A stretch of 64,000 nt of DNA from Loripinus fragilis (GCA_964019695.1 OZ026514.1:99989845-100053844); one strand, 5' to 3'. Positions 21,641 to 33,374 are shown, counted from the first letter of the stretch. A program made the numbers and translations. Notes: a model not told the origin generated them from the sequence alone.

Positions 21641-23132
21641 CCAAAAATTACAGCTCGAGCCCTTTTGGATATGTCAGCATAGTGTTTTAGGCGGTCTTTG
21701 CGCATATGCGATACCAAAAGGTTCGGAGGAAAAGAATGCTTGCTATATTACGAGACCTGTTTCATGTTATTTGAACAATTTTGAATTCACTTTTGCGGTT
21801 GCAAATAAATAAAACAAACAAATTTTGCTTTTTCGTGCATAACGGACGTAACCCTGGTATTGCCAAATAGACAAGATGGCAGTTTAAAGCATAGCCATAA
21901 CACGGCGCCCCTTAATACATCTCCACCCCCTTTAACTGATTTAAAGAGCTTAATCGGGTGTATCTTCTAAGAAAATACGTATTTAAGTGTGAGATTTTCT
22001 TTTAAGTTTAGAGGAACATTCAGTCTATTATTCAAAAGAGAAACAGCCTTTGTGTGCCTGTTTTTGCTTGGAAACTGGGCTTTATAAGTTCTTCTATACA
22101 TGTGCACAAATGGGTATCTCATGTTTAAAATGTGTCTTGGAATAATTATGAAAAACACATTCTCAAAACTCACAGCCGACCTAATTTTTAGATATTTTAC
22201 GTATCTATCGCCGATAAAACTGATCACCAAATATTGCATTTTTACATACAATTTAGTGTTGCTATGAAAACTGTAAACCCTAAAATTTGATGTTCAAGTT
22301 GCTTCCAAAAAGTAAATATCCAACTGGAATGCTTTATTTTATAACAGAACACACTTTAATTACTTATCTACAATATATAAAAGATTCCAACAGAAAAACT
22401 TCGTATCTTTTAGAGAAATTGTTCGAGAAATATTTAATACATTTCATTTCAGACAGCATTTTAAACGCTTAAAATTTAACTACTCATCTTCAGAGACTGT
22501 TTCAAACCAGAAAATAAAAATTAAGAACTGTTTTCTTAATAACTGCGTATTCCTGGAGATCAGACTAACCCATGGAAATCAATTATTACCAAATATAACG
22601 AGAAATAAATGAGTAACGGTATTCAAATAAACGTGAAACACATCTTGTATACTTATAATTACAGTTTTGCTTATTATTGCTACAGATTTGCTGACTAACT
22701 TGATTTCTTTTATGAAAAGTCAAATCCAGCCTTATTCAGCACTAATGTTTTGGAATCCGAAGATGACTATTAAATGTCTTTCCATGAAGTACCTGTCAAT
22801 GACAGGAAAACATAGGAGTACGAGAAAAAGTAGCTTTTAAAAGTTTCGACCAAATAAGACTCAAGCAAACATGAGCGCACCTTCATTTAAGACTTAAAAA
22901 TGTGGTTATTTGATTTGTTTTTAGGTAGTATCGCGATTACAGGAGACACTGAGCGGTCTACGTGTATAGAAGGCTGGTCTGTACCACTGTTAGCGAAAGG
23001 TTCATTATATGGCTCTATTATATACAGATATATTGTTGACCATATTTTATGTATATGACTAACGAAGCTTAGTTCTACCATTCAACAATTGCTGACAGTT
23101 TCAGGACATGGCATCTCAATACATATCCTATA
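21641..23132. other. No gene seen
   Basis: AT-rich, with only short unrelated frames (61-94 residues) and no repeat boundary I can support. Confidence 0.45.
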
Positions 23133-23820
23133 TATACTCAACAAAAAAAGTTAAGGAAAATGTGTTTGAGGGGCTATAACAAAATATCTAAAACATTTAA
23201 AGACTTTTGAATGTGCCAGAACACACCTCACTAGAATCAGCAAAAACAATGTTGTGCGCATAGACTGGTCAGACATGTCAACAATTTTAACATGTCCGTG
23301 AAATCTTTGGACAGAGGGTCCAACGCATAATAATGGCATCAAGAAACTCCTAGCCCCTCGATGCAGTGTTGCAGGAGATATCGATGCTGGTCCCTTTGCA
23401 CAAAATCAAATGAATTATTCAGAGTATGCGAAACCGGTGCTAGTCCTAATTTCCCACTGGCTGAGGACACACTCATTACTGAAGGCATTCTCATCTTCGA
23501 AATGTTGTGTTTAAGGCTATCAAGTTAATTTCATGTGGCATTCAAAGGAATTGCATTCCAAGATTTGAAAACTTACATGATATTCATGTGTTTATGAGGG
23601 AATATTATGTAGACTTTTTTTTGCGAAAAATGACTTTGACCCCTGGGTTACTTGACACTGTGTCACTACAAAGGCATTGGTGCTAGCAACTTAAAGTAAA
23701 CCATGTTTTTCAACCGATGACATGTATCTAAACAAATAAATTAAAATTGAATAATTGTTTGCTTTGGTGCTTTATGGTGCATGGTTTTCTGGGATTTCCT
23801 TAACTTTTTTGTTCAGTATA
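23133..23820. mobile_element. TA-flanked TIR element 4 (non-autonomous)
   Basis: The left end is TATACTCAACAAAAAAAGTT then AAGGAAA. The right end, on the other strand, is TATACTGAACAAAAAAGTTA then AGGAAA. The element is 688 bp. Internal frames of about 60 residues show no DDE-type transposase motif. TATA lies at both edges. Confidence 0.87.
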
Positions 23821-23875
23821 TATCTCAGGCATAAAAAGGAGGGGTTCAATATGTAATGCATTGAAAAGTCTGTAC

Positions 23876-23970
23876 TTATCGGATCAGCGAGCAGCGTAAA
23901 GGCTCAGGCGAGTCTGCGCATATATGGCGATTCGCTGGTGGGCCGATGGTGGCCCAATATGGTGTGCTGA
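23876..23970. repeat. AGACTGCGC-type hairpin repeat (family K), decayed
   Basis: GATCAGCGAGCAGCG, GGCTCAGGCGAGTCTGCGCA and GGCGATTCGCTGG are the landmarks of hairpins found intact near 24679, 60966 and 62883. The 89-residue minus frame is repeat-derived. Confidence 0.6.
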
Positions 23971-24082
23971 CTGGATATCTAATCAGACACCAGCTTCCGA
24001 AAAATACTACTTTATAAACTCTCGATGTACCTGCTGTAGCACGGAGATGGTTCCGTAACACGATGATGACAATAATGTAAAT

Positions 24083-24435
24083 GCTGACACACCATCTGGG
24101 TCCAAAATTACAATGTCTCCTTAAAGTTATGCTGAAAAACAGCAAAATGAAATAAAAATCAAATTTATTAATATTTTGGTAAAGAATTATGTTTTTCTGC
24201 AGATAGGAAGTGAGAGTCTTATAGATAAATTACATCATTTCCTGTGAAATTGTGGGCAATCTTAGATAAGTATTGATATTTTAAAATGATATCTTAAAAG
24301 TTTTATACGTTGCCAGGCTCGTTGCAGTACATATGGTCATAGTTGCCATTGTGATCTTCAGAATATAATTGAAACAATTTTGGATTTAAGATGTTTGAAA
24401 CGTTATTTGCGTATCCTAAAGAATTAATACTTTAC
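24083..24435. repeat. Dispersed repeat R5, copy 2
   Basis: Aligned with 12737-12913 in the same orientation but with about 150 bp of extra internal sequence. Shared words include CATATGGTCA, CATTGTGATCTTCAGAATA, AACAATTTTGGATTTAAGAT and GCGTATCCTAAAG. Confidence 0.7.
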
Positions 24436-24678
24436 GAAGGTAGTACTTTTAGCTTTTAGGATACATTGTAATCGACCCTAAGAATAAAATTGTTTCAAGG
24501 CCGATGTCGCCTTGTCATACCTTGTGACAACCTCAAATGCAGAACCTCGCTCTAACATACTTTTTGGTGGTATGTAAATAAGCAAAGTCTTAGAGGTGGA
24601 CTATGTTTCGTTTTCATTGACGCAACAAAAGATAAATGGCCCTCGACGCGAGAAAACCTGTCTTTGATGCATGCGAAC

Positions 24679-24748
24679 AGCAAAGGCGCAGATGAGACTG
24701 CGCATCCGCGCAGTCTGATCAGCGCCTTTGGTTTTGCTCACTAGAAAG
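24679..24748. mobile_element. Hairpin repeat of family K
   Basis: AGCAAAGGCGC...GAGACTGCGC, ATC, then CGCGCAGTCTGATCAGCGCC and TTTGGTTTTGCT pair as a stem. GC-rich against AT-rich flanks. The upstream CGCGAGAAAACCTGTCTT also recurs, inverted and diverged, near 56345-56365. Confidence 0.75.
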
Positions 24749-25287
24749 TGTAGTATTTAAGCTTGCTTCGTACAAAATTTCATTAATCTAGCTAGTCTCT
24801 GTAGCAAAGTAGGCTGGTTTGAGCATGACCTTGAACAGTTTTGTCGCGACAGGGCCCAAATAACATTCAGTTGTATGATAAACATTTCAATCCTTAACCA
24901 CAAGTATGGCTAAAATGTTTTCAGCCAGTTAATAAGATAATAATCTGTATCGCGTACGTGTCAGTAATTCACTCATTCAACATGCATTCACAGGTTTCTT
25001 TTTTTTTCAAAGTTTAAAAGTTTATTCAAATCACTCAGTACATGTTAACATGTAATATGAGATATTACATAAATATGCATATATTGATGCCCGTCAATGC
25101 CCACTCAATGTATTGCGGAAACTGAATGTACACTCAGCCTACAAAGTCAGGAGCATGTAGCTTCTAATATACACAGTGGTCTAGTTCATTTTTAATGGAC
25201 TAGACATTGTGGTATTGGGGCATCTCGGGGCTGATTGGGGAACACAGGCCGTATATATTCTAATATTTAACAACTATTATTTGTAAT

Positions 25288-25334
25288 CACACACACACAC
25301 ATACACACACATACACGCGCGCGCGTGCGCGCCC
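25288..25334. repeat. (CA)n-(CG)n alternating tract
   Basis: CA repeats with two TA interruptions run directly into CGCGCGCGCG-TGCGCGC. This is a strict purine-pyrimidine alternation over about 45 bp, a classic Z-DNA-forming composition. Confidence 0.9.
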
Positions 25335-25600
25335 ACCAAGCGGATGACATCATGAACAGAGAATTACATGAGGTTTGCGTCTCCCGTTGCTGCATTGATC
25401 ATACATTTCAGGGGAAATTCTCAAAGAAAACGGGCAAGTGTGTACAGAAGAGTATACAAATATATCAAGTTTTTATTTTTTCAGGACCTCGTACACCCGA
25501 ATCGACACTGGTATTTGGTTTGTGTCCCATAAAATATGATGATTGCAGCACAAGGATATGCATGGGATTAAATAAGTTTCTGAGAATCTTAAAGAGTATT

Positions 25601-28235
25601 TTAGCGAGGACGTGACCTAAAGGTATCAATAACAATTTTCAAAAAGTTACACAGGCGTCTTAATCGCCTAAAGTTAGTATCATTAAATATATTTGCATAG
25701 GTAAAGCAGTTAACAGGTTTCCTTTTGACATGTGGTAAAAAGATTTTCCTATCAAAGTCAAAGAAACAACATTCCAAAACATAGTGAAACTCATCGCCAA
25801 CAGTGCCAGAATTACACAGGTTACACTTTCTGATGCTTCTATCAATATTGGCCCATCTGCCTATTTCTATTGGTAGTTTATTATTACGGAGATTTTAGGT
25901 GGCATTCTTATCAAATAGTTTTCAAATTTATGCTCTGTCTTAATAATTCTGTAATTCAGGCACTTCGGGGACTCATTTAATGCTGCTGACCATGACTGCC
26001 TATACTGGTCCTAAAGCTTTTGATAGACGGTTTTCGATAGCCAAATGCTATTTTGAGGATGCTGATATGTCCAAATATTGCTCATACCTACTTCATCTAA
26101 AATAGATTTAACATTTTGCAGCCATGGGAAGTCATATTGGTTGTTATTAAAATTATTATACAAGACAGAATACAGTCTATGTGATAATTTTGAAGCTTTA
26201 TCTAGAAGGAGTTTTGACCAAAAACTAATAATTCGTTTCTTAATTGTGATTGCTATTGGGAATCGACCTAGTTCTCCATAGAGCATGATATGTGGGGTAC
26301 ATTTTTTAACGTTGAGTATATATTTCATAAAGTCTGTATGAACCCTTTCAATAATAGTAAGATCTCCATATCCCCATATCTCACAGCCATAAGTTAAAAT
26401 CGGGACAATAGTATTATCAAAAAGTTTCAATTGACAGTCTATAGGTAAATCTAAATTTCTAATTTTTCTATATAAACCAAACAGTGCTTTCCTTGCCTGG
26501 TCCACGATATTTTTTATGGATTGGTAAAAACTTCTTGATTTTGGTAAAACTACTCCTGATATTTAAAACAATCTACTACTTCTAATGGTTGATCATTGAA
26601 ACTAATAGGGCTTCGATGTCTAGACTTACACCAAAAATTACCACCTTTGACTTTTCAGAATTCACTTTGAGTTTCCATTGTGAACAATAAATTTGAAATT
26701 TATCTAGTAAATCTTGCAGTTCTCCCATACTTTCGGCAAACAATACCATGTCGTCCGCATATAGCAAACCACAAGTTTTAAATAAGATTGCAACGAGTCA
26801 TCAAAGATGTTCATACCAAAGTTATTTTCCCTTAGAAGAAAACTTTCTAGATCATTTAAAAATAAAGAAAATAGTATAGGTGATAAGTTTTCCCCTTGTC
26901 TCAATCCGTTCTTGCAGTAGAAAAATGTTGAGCAGTCACCATTTAATGATACACATGATTTGATATCAGAATACATATTTTTTATTATTGTCAGTATCTT
27001 TCCAGATATATTACAGCTAAGTAATTTTCCCTGTAGTTCTACCCTCCAGACATTATCGAAAGCCTTAGTAAAATCAATGAAAGCACAATACAGTTTTAAT
27101 TTACGAACTCTAAGATATTCTATAAGAGCATGTATAACAAATATGTTGTCTGATGTAGAGTATGATGCACAAAAGCCACACTGAGTCTCATTGAGTATAC
27201 TGTTAACTTCTAGAAAGTTGTTAAGCCGTGTGTTTAAAATTGCTGTAAACAATTTACCCATGCAACTCAGTATGGTTATGGGACGATAATTCTCAGGAAG
27301 AGTTGGGTCACCTTTATTTTTGTACAAAGGTTTAATAACACCAAGTAACCAAGATTCTGGTTTGTTTCCAGTATCAAGAATCATATTGAACAGTTTTACA
27401 TATATAGGTAACAGGACAGGACAAGATATTTTGATATATTCATTGATAATTTCATCGGTTCCTGGACACTTGCCATTTTTTAGATTTTTGATACAACTCT
27501 TGATTTCAGTTTCTGTTACTTCAATATTTAGTACTTCAGAATTAAAGTTTGGGATACCCAACTCATCCCGGGAATCACCTACATCATCATGTTCAGTACT
27601 GTTTATATCCTTAAAAATGACCAAACAAACTATCCAGCTTAATGTCAGAATGGTTAGGCTTCTTATTCAAACTATTTACGTAATTCCAAAAGTCTTTGGG
27701 TGATTTGTGCTTCATTTGCCTCAATTTATTTCTCATCATACGCTTATAATTTGTGATGCTTTTTTTTATTTCTCGCTTGTAATTTCTGCTAGTGGCCAGA
27801 AGCTCTTCTTGGTTTGAAAGTGTTTTATTTATATTATAAATGCGTCTGGCAAGGTGATATTTCTTCCGTGCTTGTCGACAGTGATTGTTGAACCAGGGTT
27901 TACTGCTTGTGCTTGTTTTGTCGTTAAAGTGCTGGTCTTTTTGCTTAGCGAATGTGTTGTTACGGGTTGTTTTAAATATATCTTCGATTTCAGACATAAT
28001 TGCATTAATATCATCTTTAGTTGGTTGTGTCATACCATTCAACGTATTCACAATTTCATCCACTTTATTTTGATTCAAGTTTTCAAAAAATAAATGTTTT
28101 TTATTTTCTTCCCAACGTTTATGTTTGGTTTCCGGACAACTGCTCATCTTAGGATGTGTTGGCATTACATTACCTTTTAAGGCAAATTTGATTACATTAT
28201 GTGTAGTACCGTACTGAAGTACCGTAAAAGCTAGA
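25601..28235 (-). pseudogene. LINE ORF2 remnant: reverse transcriptase, Jockey/CR1-like
   Basis: The remnant of a LINE polyprotein that copies its RNA into the genome. From 28165 downward comes the linker after the lost endonuclease (KPWFNNHCRQARKKYHLARR), then the RT palm and fingers: LKNGKCPGTDEI, LPENYRPITILS, catalytic block A AFIDFTKAFD (about 27055-27084), block B GLRQGENLSP, and block C LLYADDMVLF (YADD at 26750-26761). The thumb and connection follow (LPIDCQLKLFDNTIVPILTY), and the C-terminal Cys-His motif is CNLCNSGTVGDEFHYVLEC (about 25770-25826), ending at a TAA at 25601-25603. The reading frame is broken at about 27614 (an extra T in a T5 run), about 26782 (just before YADD), 26530-26560 and near 25900, with a stop near 26010, so it is inactive. 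The RT blocks and terminal CCHC motif fit the Jockey/CR1 group; the exact clade is uncertain. Confidence 0.9.
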
Positions 28236-28516
28236 GTAAATTTACACCAACTGAATTGCCACCGATATTGGTGTACTATACTGCTTCAGAATCTATGTTT
28301 TTGCTCGATGAATTACTACAACATTAGCAGGTAGAAACGATTACCATTTATCAGTTACCTCTCATATTAACTGCTTTGTTGTGCGTTGCCCGGAAAACGT
28401 TGTCTATCTCACGGCATGTGCCTTTATCAGGCATGATGGAATGACGTCGCTAATGACACTGATTCAACACAAAAATCGAAAATTTCTTCATAATCGCTAG
28501 TAATGGGTAAACTGAC
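28236..28516 (-). repeat. Repeat E, inverted copy
   Basis: ATTTATCAGTTACCTCTCAT, CGTTGCCCGGAAAACG, TGTCTATCTCACGGCATGTG, CCTTTATCAGGC and GTAATGGGTAAACTGA line up, reverse-complemented, with 36118-36345. The left 40 bp (GTAAATTTACACCAA) belong to the GGTGTAAGTTTACACC family seen at 11.6 kb. Confidence 0.8.
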
Positions 28517-29301
28517 AAGTATTAGCTTTTCAAAAAAGCTGGCGGTCGCTTAGCCCTATCATTGTATGTATTCTTGCCCACTGCATGCTTCCATTTTGAG
28601 CTTCTAGAGCTTGTCCATGCAGATTTATTCTAAGCTCTGGTTATTAACACCTGAACTGTGATTTGTTACCATTTAACACATACTTCCAGGGAGTCGTTGC
28701 TTGATCTTTTGAAAGCACCCCGGCTTAATCATGGTATGTTATGGTAATGTATCTAGCATGCGAAACCTTTATGGAAAATCATTTGACAACACTAGACAGC
28801 ACATTTTTCTTAAAACTAATGCCAGAAAATCAAGGACACAGTGGTCGCTTAACTGTATATGTACAGACTCCGTGACCCCAAGATGTGTTCACAAATCAAA
28901 TTTGGGATTCCTAGGATGTATGGACGTGACACGATTTTTCTAGATCTGATGGCAGTGGTAAAGGTGCGTGACGCTCCATGACCCTACACGAATTTTGACA
29001 TTCCTACCTAAAATAATATAGGAAATATACTCCGCTTATGATATGAACACTCAAACACTTAGGACACTAAGGACAGGCAGTTTTAATACTTAATGCCTCC
29101 CTTTGGGGGGCATAAAACCTGTTTGTCATGACCGTCATAAGACAGTGCCTGAATTCATAGAAATTCTATGTGATCAGATGTGGATGACAGCCACAGAAGT
29201 ACGTTTACTGATGTGAAGTTCGCTTGCACTCTTTGCCAATCAAGGACGTTTTGACTTTGGGACGTTTAACTTTCGCCAGCTTTTTTGAAAATCTAATACT
29301 T
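28517..29301. mobile_element. 785-bp TIR element with AGCTTTTCAAAAAAGCT ends
   Basis: AAGTATTAGCTTTTCAAAAA then AGCTGGCG at 28517-28544, with its complement (one mismatch) at 29274-29301. The ends are themselves near-palindromic. The only internal frame (70 residues, 28731-28943) has no known domain. It seems to split a larger repeat (E on its left, G on its right) that is contiguous at 35988-36345. The superfamily is unknown. Confidence 0.65.
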
Positions 29302-29581
29302 ATTGCGTTTATATAAGTGACAGGGCAAATTGACGGCTTCTTTGTGAAATTAGCAAACGAGCTTGCCTCGCTCTAGAGGTAGCCCTACAGATTTCACGAA
29401 CAGTTTACTTCGCGCTGTAGGTCAACCCACGATATTTGGTACCCCACTCGTTGTTCGGCAGCGAATAAAATATGGCCTGAGCAAGGCATAAAGCTTCGGT
29501 CAAAACCTGAATTTGATGTGTGTTTTGAATGATGTTTATATAAGCGGCCGGCCACGGCCGACCGCAATAAATAGAGTTCCA
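29302..29581. other. Repeat-like spacer with GC palindrome
   Basis: GCGGCCGGCC-AC-GGCCGACCGC at 29544-29565 is a short GC-rich hairpin. The 93-residue minus frame at 29394-29675 crosses it and the next hairpin and is not convincing as a gene. Confidence 0.5.
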
Positions 29582-29712
29582 GGTTCGCGTCTTTTGATAT
29601 CAAATTACCAGCTCGGCTTTGAGGACGCATGTTGAATCGCTCGGCAAGCCTCGCGATGTCAACAAGCGATCTCAAAGCCTTGCCTGGTAAACTTGATATA
29701 AAAAGACACTCA
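29582..29712. mobile_element. Hairpin repeat G, copy 1
   Basis: GATATCAAATTACCAGC, CGGCTTTGAGGACGCATGTT, GAATCGCTCGGCAAGCCTCG, TGTCAACAAGCG, TCTCAAAGCC and CTGGTAAACTTGATATAAAA form a long imperfect palindrome. The same hairpin is at 35988-36120. Confidence 0.85.
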
Positions 29713-30826
29713 CCTAGTATTCTCTATTTATCACTGGAGAAGTGTTGGCTTCAAAGTATTTTGGTAGGTAAGTAAGTGGAACAGGTACATAAAAAGGGGT
29801 GACAGCATTCCTCCACCTCTACCTCCACCAGTTTAAAGCTTTCAGCTAAAGATACTTGTAGGATGGGTGTTTCTACAAGTTGGAATCAAATGCTGCAGAA
29901 GTAAGGTAATATTATACAGCCCTGCTTAAAGCGAATGGCATTGCGTTGGCTGAAGTTGTCAGCTGTTTTCAATGAGCACAAAAAGTGTCCTGTTTGCCAA
30001 GAGATATTGCAAAAAATGTAATCGGTTATTGAAGTGACCCCTTTTGATTTTATGTATCGTGTAATATTGATCGAGTAGTAGGGCTGCATAGTTTTGTGCA
30101 GGTATACAAATTGTGGTGGGTTAATCGTACTTTCTCTATTGAACAATTGTTGAAAGGGATACATTAAACACTCCACTGGCGCTTAGTGTTGGGCCATAGG
30201 GGCTATATTTTTTTTTATTCTGCCAGGCTTTGATTCCTGTGGGGAGTAACACAATGTAGTTAAATTGTAAGACACACAACTATGTGATATGTATGGCTGT
30301 CTTTATAAGGAATACTTTCGCTATCAAGGTTGATACGTTAATTTGTATTTCGATACGACAACATCACCAACAGCAAACAAAATTATTGAGATTGTTTTTT
30401 GTCTTCAATATTACATCATGTACCAATGTTTACACCGTAGGTACCTTTGTTCCCATATCTCCATATCTTTCGAAATTACACTATACAGAATCAAAATCGT
30501 GTAAGGCAATTCTCGCATTGCACTGTTTCCCCAACTCGTTTAATAAATTCAATTATACCCATTTAAAATCCTCTAATTCAAACTACTTAACAACTATGCA
30601 AAGGGAATTTCAAATACTCTCTGAGCACCAATGGCCATTTTTGATGACAGGATCATTGACTACAGGCATGTATGTAGACGAATGCTTGGACCAAAAACAT
30701 ATGGTTCATTATCTGTTTTCACGACCACTTTACACAAAGACATAAGAGTTCATCAGAGTTTAAACTTGTCATTAAAATAGGTTCTTCTGTGTTCCATAAA
30801 TGGAGTCTGTTAGAACTAAATTCATT
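29713..30826. other. No supported gene; 153-residue frame unrecognised
   Basis: A plus frame of 153 residues runs 30284-30745. It contains no domain I recognise, is Ile/Thr/Ser-rich, and includes at 30530-30560 CCCAACTCGTTTAATAAATT, which is the edge of dispersed repeat H. I treat it as chance. Other short frames are similar. Confidence 0.45.
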
Positions 30827-31115
30827 TTAAACTTTAGTTATGTCACGGGAGATTTTAACCCTTAAAGCCCCAAGAAAAAAAATGCATCTGAAAATGTCCT
30901 CTGCTGAAGTCGTCTGCTGCAAATAATTGCCTTACATTAGAAGCCAAACAGCGTGGACCCAGAACAGACTGCTCCTATAGGAGCAGTCTGATCTGGGTAC
31001 ACACTGTTTGACATAGAGGCTTCCTAAACATTTCAACAGACGAGAAAAGCAGACGACTTTTGTTGCGATTGGCGCATTAAGGGTTAAACTTTAGTTATGT
31101 CACGGGAGATTTTAA
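30827..31115 (+). mobile_element. piggyBac-like MITE, copy 2, inside a duplicated target
   Basis: The element (30859-31083) starts CCCTTAAAGCCCCAAG, ends GGCGCATTAAGGG and is flanked by TTAA on both sides. A 32-bp sequence (TTAAACTTTAGTTATG...GGGAGATTTTAA) is present intact at both 30827-30858 and 31084-31115. The centre is the hairpin GAACAGACTGCTCCTATAGG / AGCAGTCTGATCTGGG. Confidence 0.9.
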
Positions 31116-31651
31116 ACTGTAACACAACGTACAGAAATGATCCCTACCGCCATGTAATGAGTTTAGTAGTCTGTGTATTTGCACAGTCTAGTATACACTT
31201 TTACAAAGCTATTCGCACATTTTCGTAAACCAAAATTAACGCAAGTAATTGAGCTGACTCTTGACTTTATGCAGTTAACGTACGGTTTCTTTTAGTACGT
31301 TGCGATGCATATCCATTTGCGACATCCTCTTCTTGGTTTTCTTTAAAACAGCAATTACCAGATTCTATGACAAACAATCTTTTACTTCCAGTTTCAAGAA
31401 CGAGTAAATTAATATCTCTACTCAATGACCCGCTATGCTGACTTGAAATCAATTTTTAATCAATTGCATCCTCAGCCCTATGTCAAATAATTAATATCTT
31501 CACTTTGTTTGACATAATAAATATTTCTTTCCTGCTAAGCCGATGAGACAATTTTTCTCACTACCTGGAAGTTTAATAGGACATGTTTATCACCATGGTG
31601 ACAACTGACTTTGGCACGTGACATACTAAGAACGGGTTCCATGTACTAGAG
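31116..31651. other. No gene seen
   Basis: No supported frame or repeat. Confidence 0.45.
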
Positions 31652-31654
31652 TAC

Positions 31655-32593
31655 AGCAGCGGTCAATTAAGCGTACAAACTTTGTTGAACCTGGTTACAA
31701 CTATTTGACTTGTCACAACAACTTTCCTTTCAACAGTCAACCAATTAAAGTTTATTTTAGCCATTATTCAAACACAGTCCTGTCAAAGCTACCTGGATGA
31801 ATGACAGCTCCTTGAAATATCTTTTGTCCAGCCTCAAACGACCAGTCACTCTTGTTACCATAGCTATCCAGTTAAAAGTTTCAATGAAATGTAATAGATT
31901 TTATCAAATGTATGGCTCATGAAAAAATGCTGAATATCATCATCATCATCATATGTATGGCTCATGAAAAAATGCTCATCATCAAGTGCGTATTAAATGT
32001 AGATGCTATGAGTAGAAATAGATAATGAGTTTTATCATTTTGTCTGGAGATCATAAGACTTGAAAGTACCGCTTGTCTTTTGAAAGTGCCACTTTGATCT
32101 CACAATGATGGCTTTTGCACTCTTCTTTATTGAGTTTCAACCCGGACCCAGTATACATCATTTAGAATAAGGCTTGATATTTCATATGATTAATCTTCAC
32201 ATGAAGAACCATCTTTCATTTAATTTCAAAGACGGCAACAAAATTTAAAAGTCAAAATTTTGAAGGTCTCAAGACATAGTGGAATATGAACAATTTTATT
32301 TGTTACATGGAATATACATGACTGGGGCAGCGGATGTAAGTTTTATTTTAGGATGTCTATGTTTACATGATATTTGACACCAAAATCTAGCTGACACGTT
32401 GGATATGTTCACACATGAAGGCGTTGCTTTCTTTTTTGATAAGTCCAATCAAAATCAATCATGTGAGTTTGTTCAGCGCTGACTGACAACTAGGACAGTA
32501 AACATAGGTTCATCACAGTAAAATATTGATTATTGAATAGCTATACATTGTAACTGACTTTGAGACAGTTTGTACGCTTTATTGACCACAGCT
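31655..32593. mobile_element. Possible TIR element, 0.94 kb
   Basis: AGCAGCGGTCAATTAAGCGT then ACAAACT at the left is mirrored by AGTTTGTACGCTTTATTGAC then CACAGCT at the right (about 27 bp, four mismatches). The first kilobase inside is AT-rich and non-coding. It also holds a 24-bp direct repeat (31908-31931 and 31953-31976) flanking a short ATC run. Confidence 0.5.
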
Positions 32594-32744
32594 TTATGTA
32601 ACGCTCTCCTTTAGACCTGTAGATCTACATGGATCTAAATTTAGAAATTTTATATTTCTCACTTGCATTTTGGTCAATTTGCTCATGCAATTCATACAGT
32701 AATTGAGTTCTAATTGCGCAATGTTTGAAACTAGGGAAGTGAAC

Positions 32745-32825
32745 AAAACGTTTATGAGTATGGCCAGAAAATACCACAATCTCACACTGCAAACCAACCC
32801 ATGGCGCGATAGGAAATTAGAACAT
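32745..32825 (-). repeat. Dispersed repeat R1, inverted fragment
   Basis: GAGTATGGCCAGAAAATACC, ACAATCTCACACTGCAAACC and AACCCATGGCGCGA are the complement of the R1 core. The overlapping 91-residue minus frame is repeat-derived. Confidence 0.65.
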
Positions 32826-33161
32826 ACTCTCCTATATTCACCATACTGAGGCAGGGGAGCAAGGAACATTTTAAAATTAAACTAATCTCGTTTTTAATAA
32901 AATTTAGATAAAACTATGCCATTCGTTGTGGACAAGTCGAAGTCCACAATAGGGGCTTCAGTATCAAAGGGAGTTTACCTGATTTAACTGGAGTTCAGTG
33001 GAATATATCTGGTCTACCATTTGTTTGAAATAAGGGTTATCAATATAAATTAAGCAAGTCATTTAGATATCTTGAGGTAGATTTAAAAGCTTCAATAACA
33101 TCCGTTTGATTGTTGTCAGAAAGAGACAACATTAGCAAAATGCAACACAGAAGAGCACAAT

Positions 33162-33374
33162 TAGCGTAAAGTCGGGTAAATTTGGACATCAGGTAAATTC
33201 GGACACACATTTGCAAACAGTGTAAATCCAGATGAGACGGCTCCTTATGAGCCGCCTCATCATGATTTTCACTGCTATGTTAATCTATTTATTATTCTAA
33301 TATGTCAACTGTGAAATAAACAAGGTCGCTGTCCGACTTTAGCTGTCTGGCCGAATATACCCGACTTTACCCTA
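33162..33374. mobile_element. AAAGTCGGGT hairpin MITE, copy 2
   Basis: TAGCGTAAAGTCGGGTAAAT at the left and ACCCGACTTTACCCTA at the right, with GGTAAATTCGGACA and a GATGAGACGGCTC / GAGCCGCCTCATC stem inside. 213 bp, homologous to 9597-9796. Confidence 0.88.

Larger units (their letters stand above)
24996..28235 (-). mobile_element. 5'-truncated non-LTR retrotransposon (LINE)
   Basis: A minus-strand LINE carries the reverse transcriptase and C-terminal part of ORF2 (25601-28235), a 3' UTR of about 0.6 kb, an AATAAA signal at 25021-25026 and a short A tract at 24997-25009 (T-run on the plus strand). The endonuclease domain is absent, so it is 5' truncated, as target-primed retrotransposition commonly leaves it. 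I could not find a target duplication. A CA/CG microsatellite lies in the 3' UTR at 25288-25334. Confidence 0.9.

Noticed and set aside
26011..28165. Reverse transcriptase as a host gene or retron
   Set aside because: RT blocks, C-terminal Cys-His motif, AATAAA signal and A tract show a non-LTR retrotransposon; multiple frameshifts make it a dead copy.
30284..30745. 153-residue ORF as a gene
   Set aside because: No recognisable domain, AT-rich composition, and part of it overlaps an edge of dispersed repeat H.
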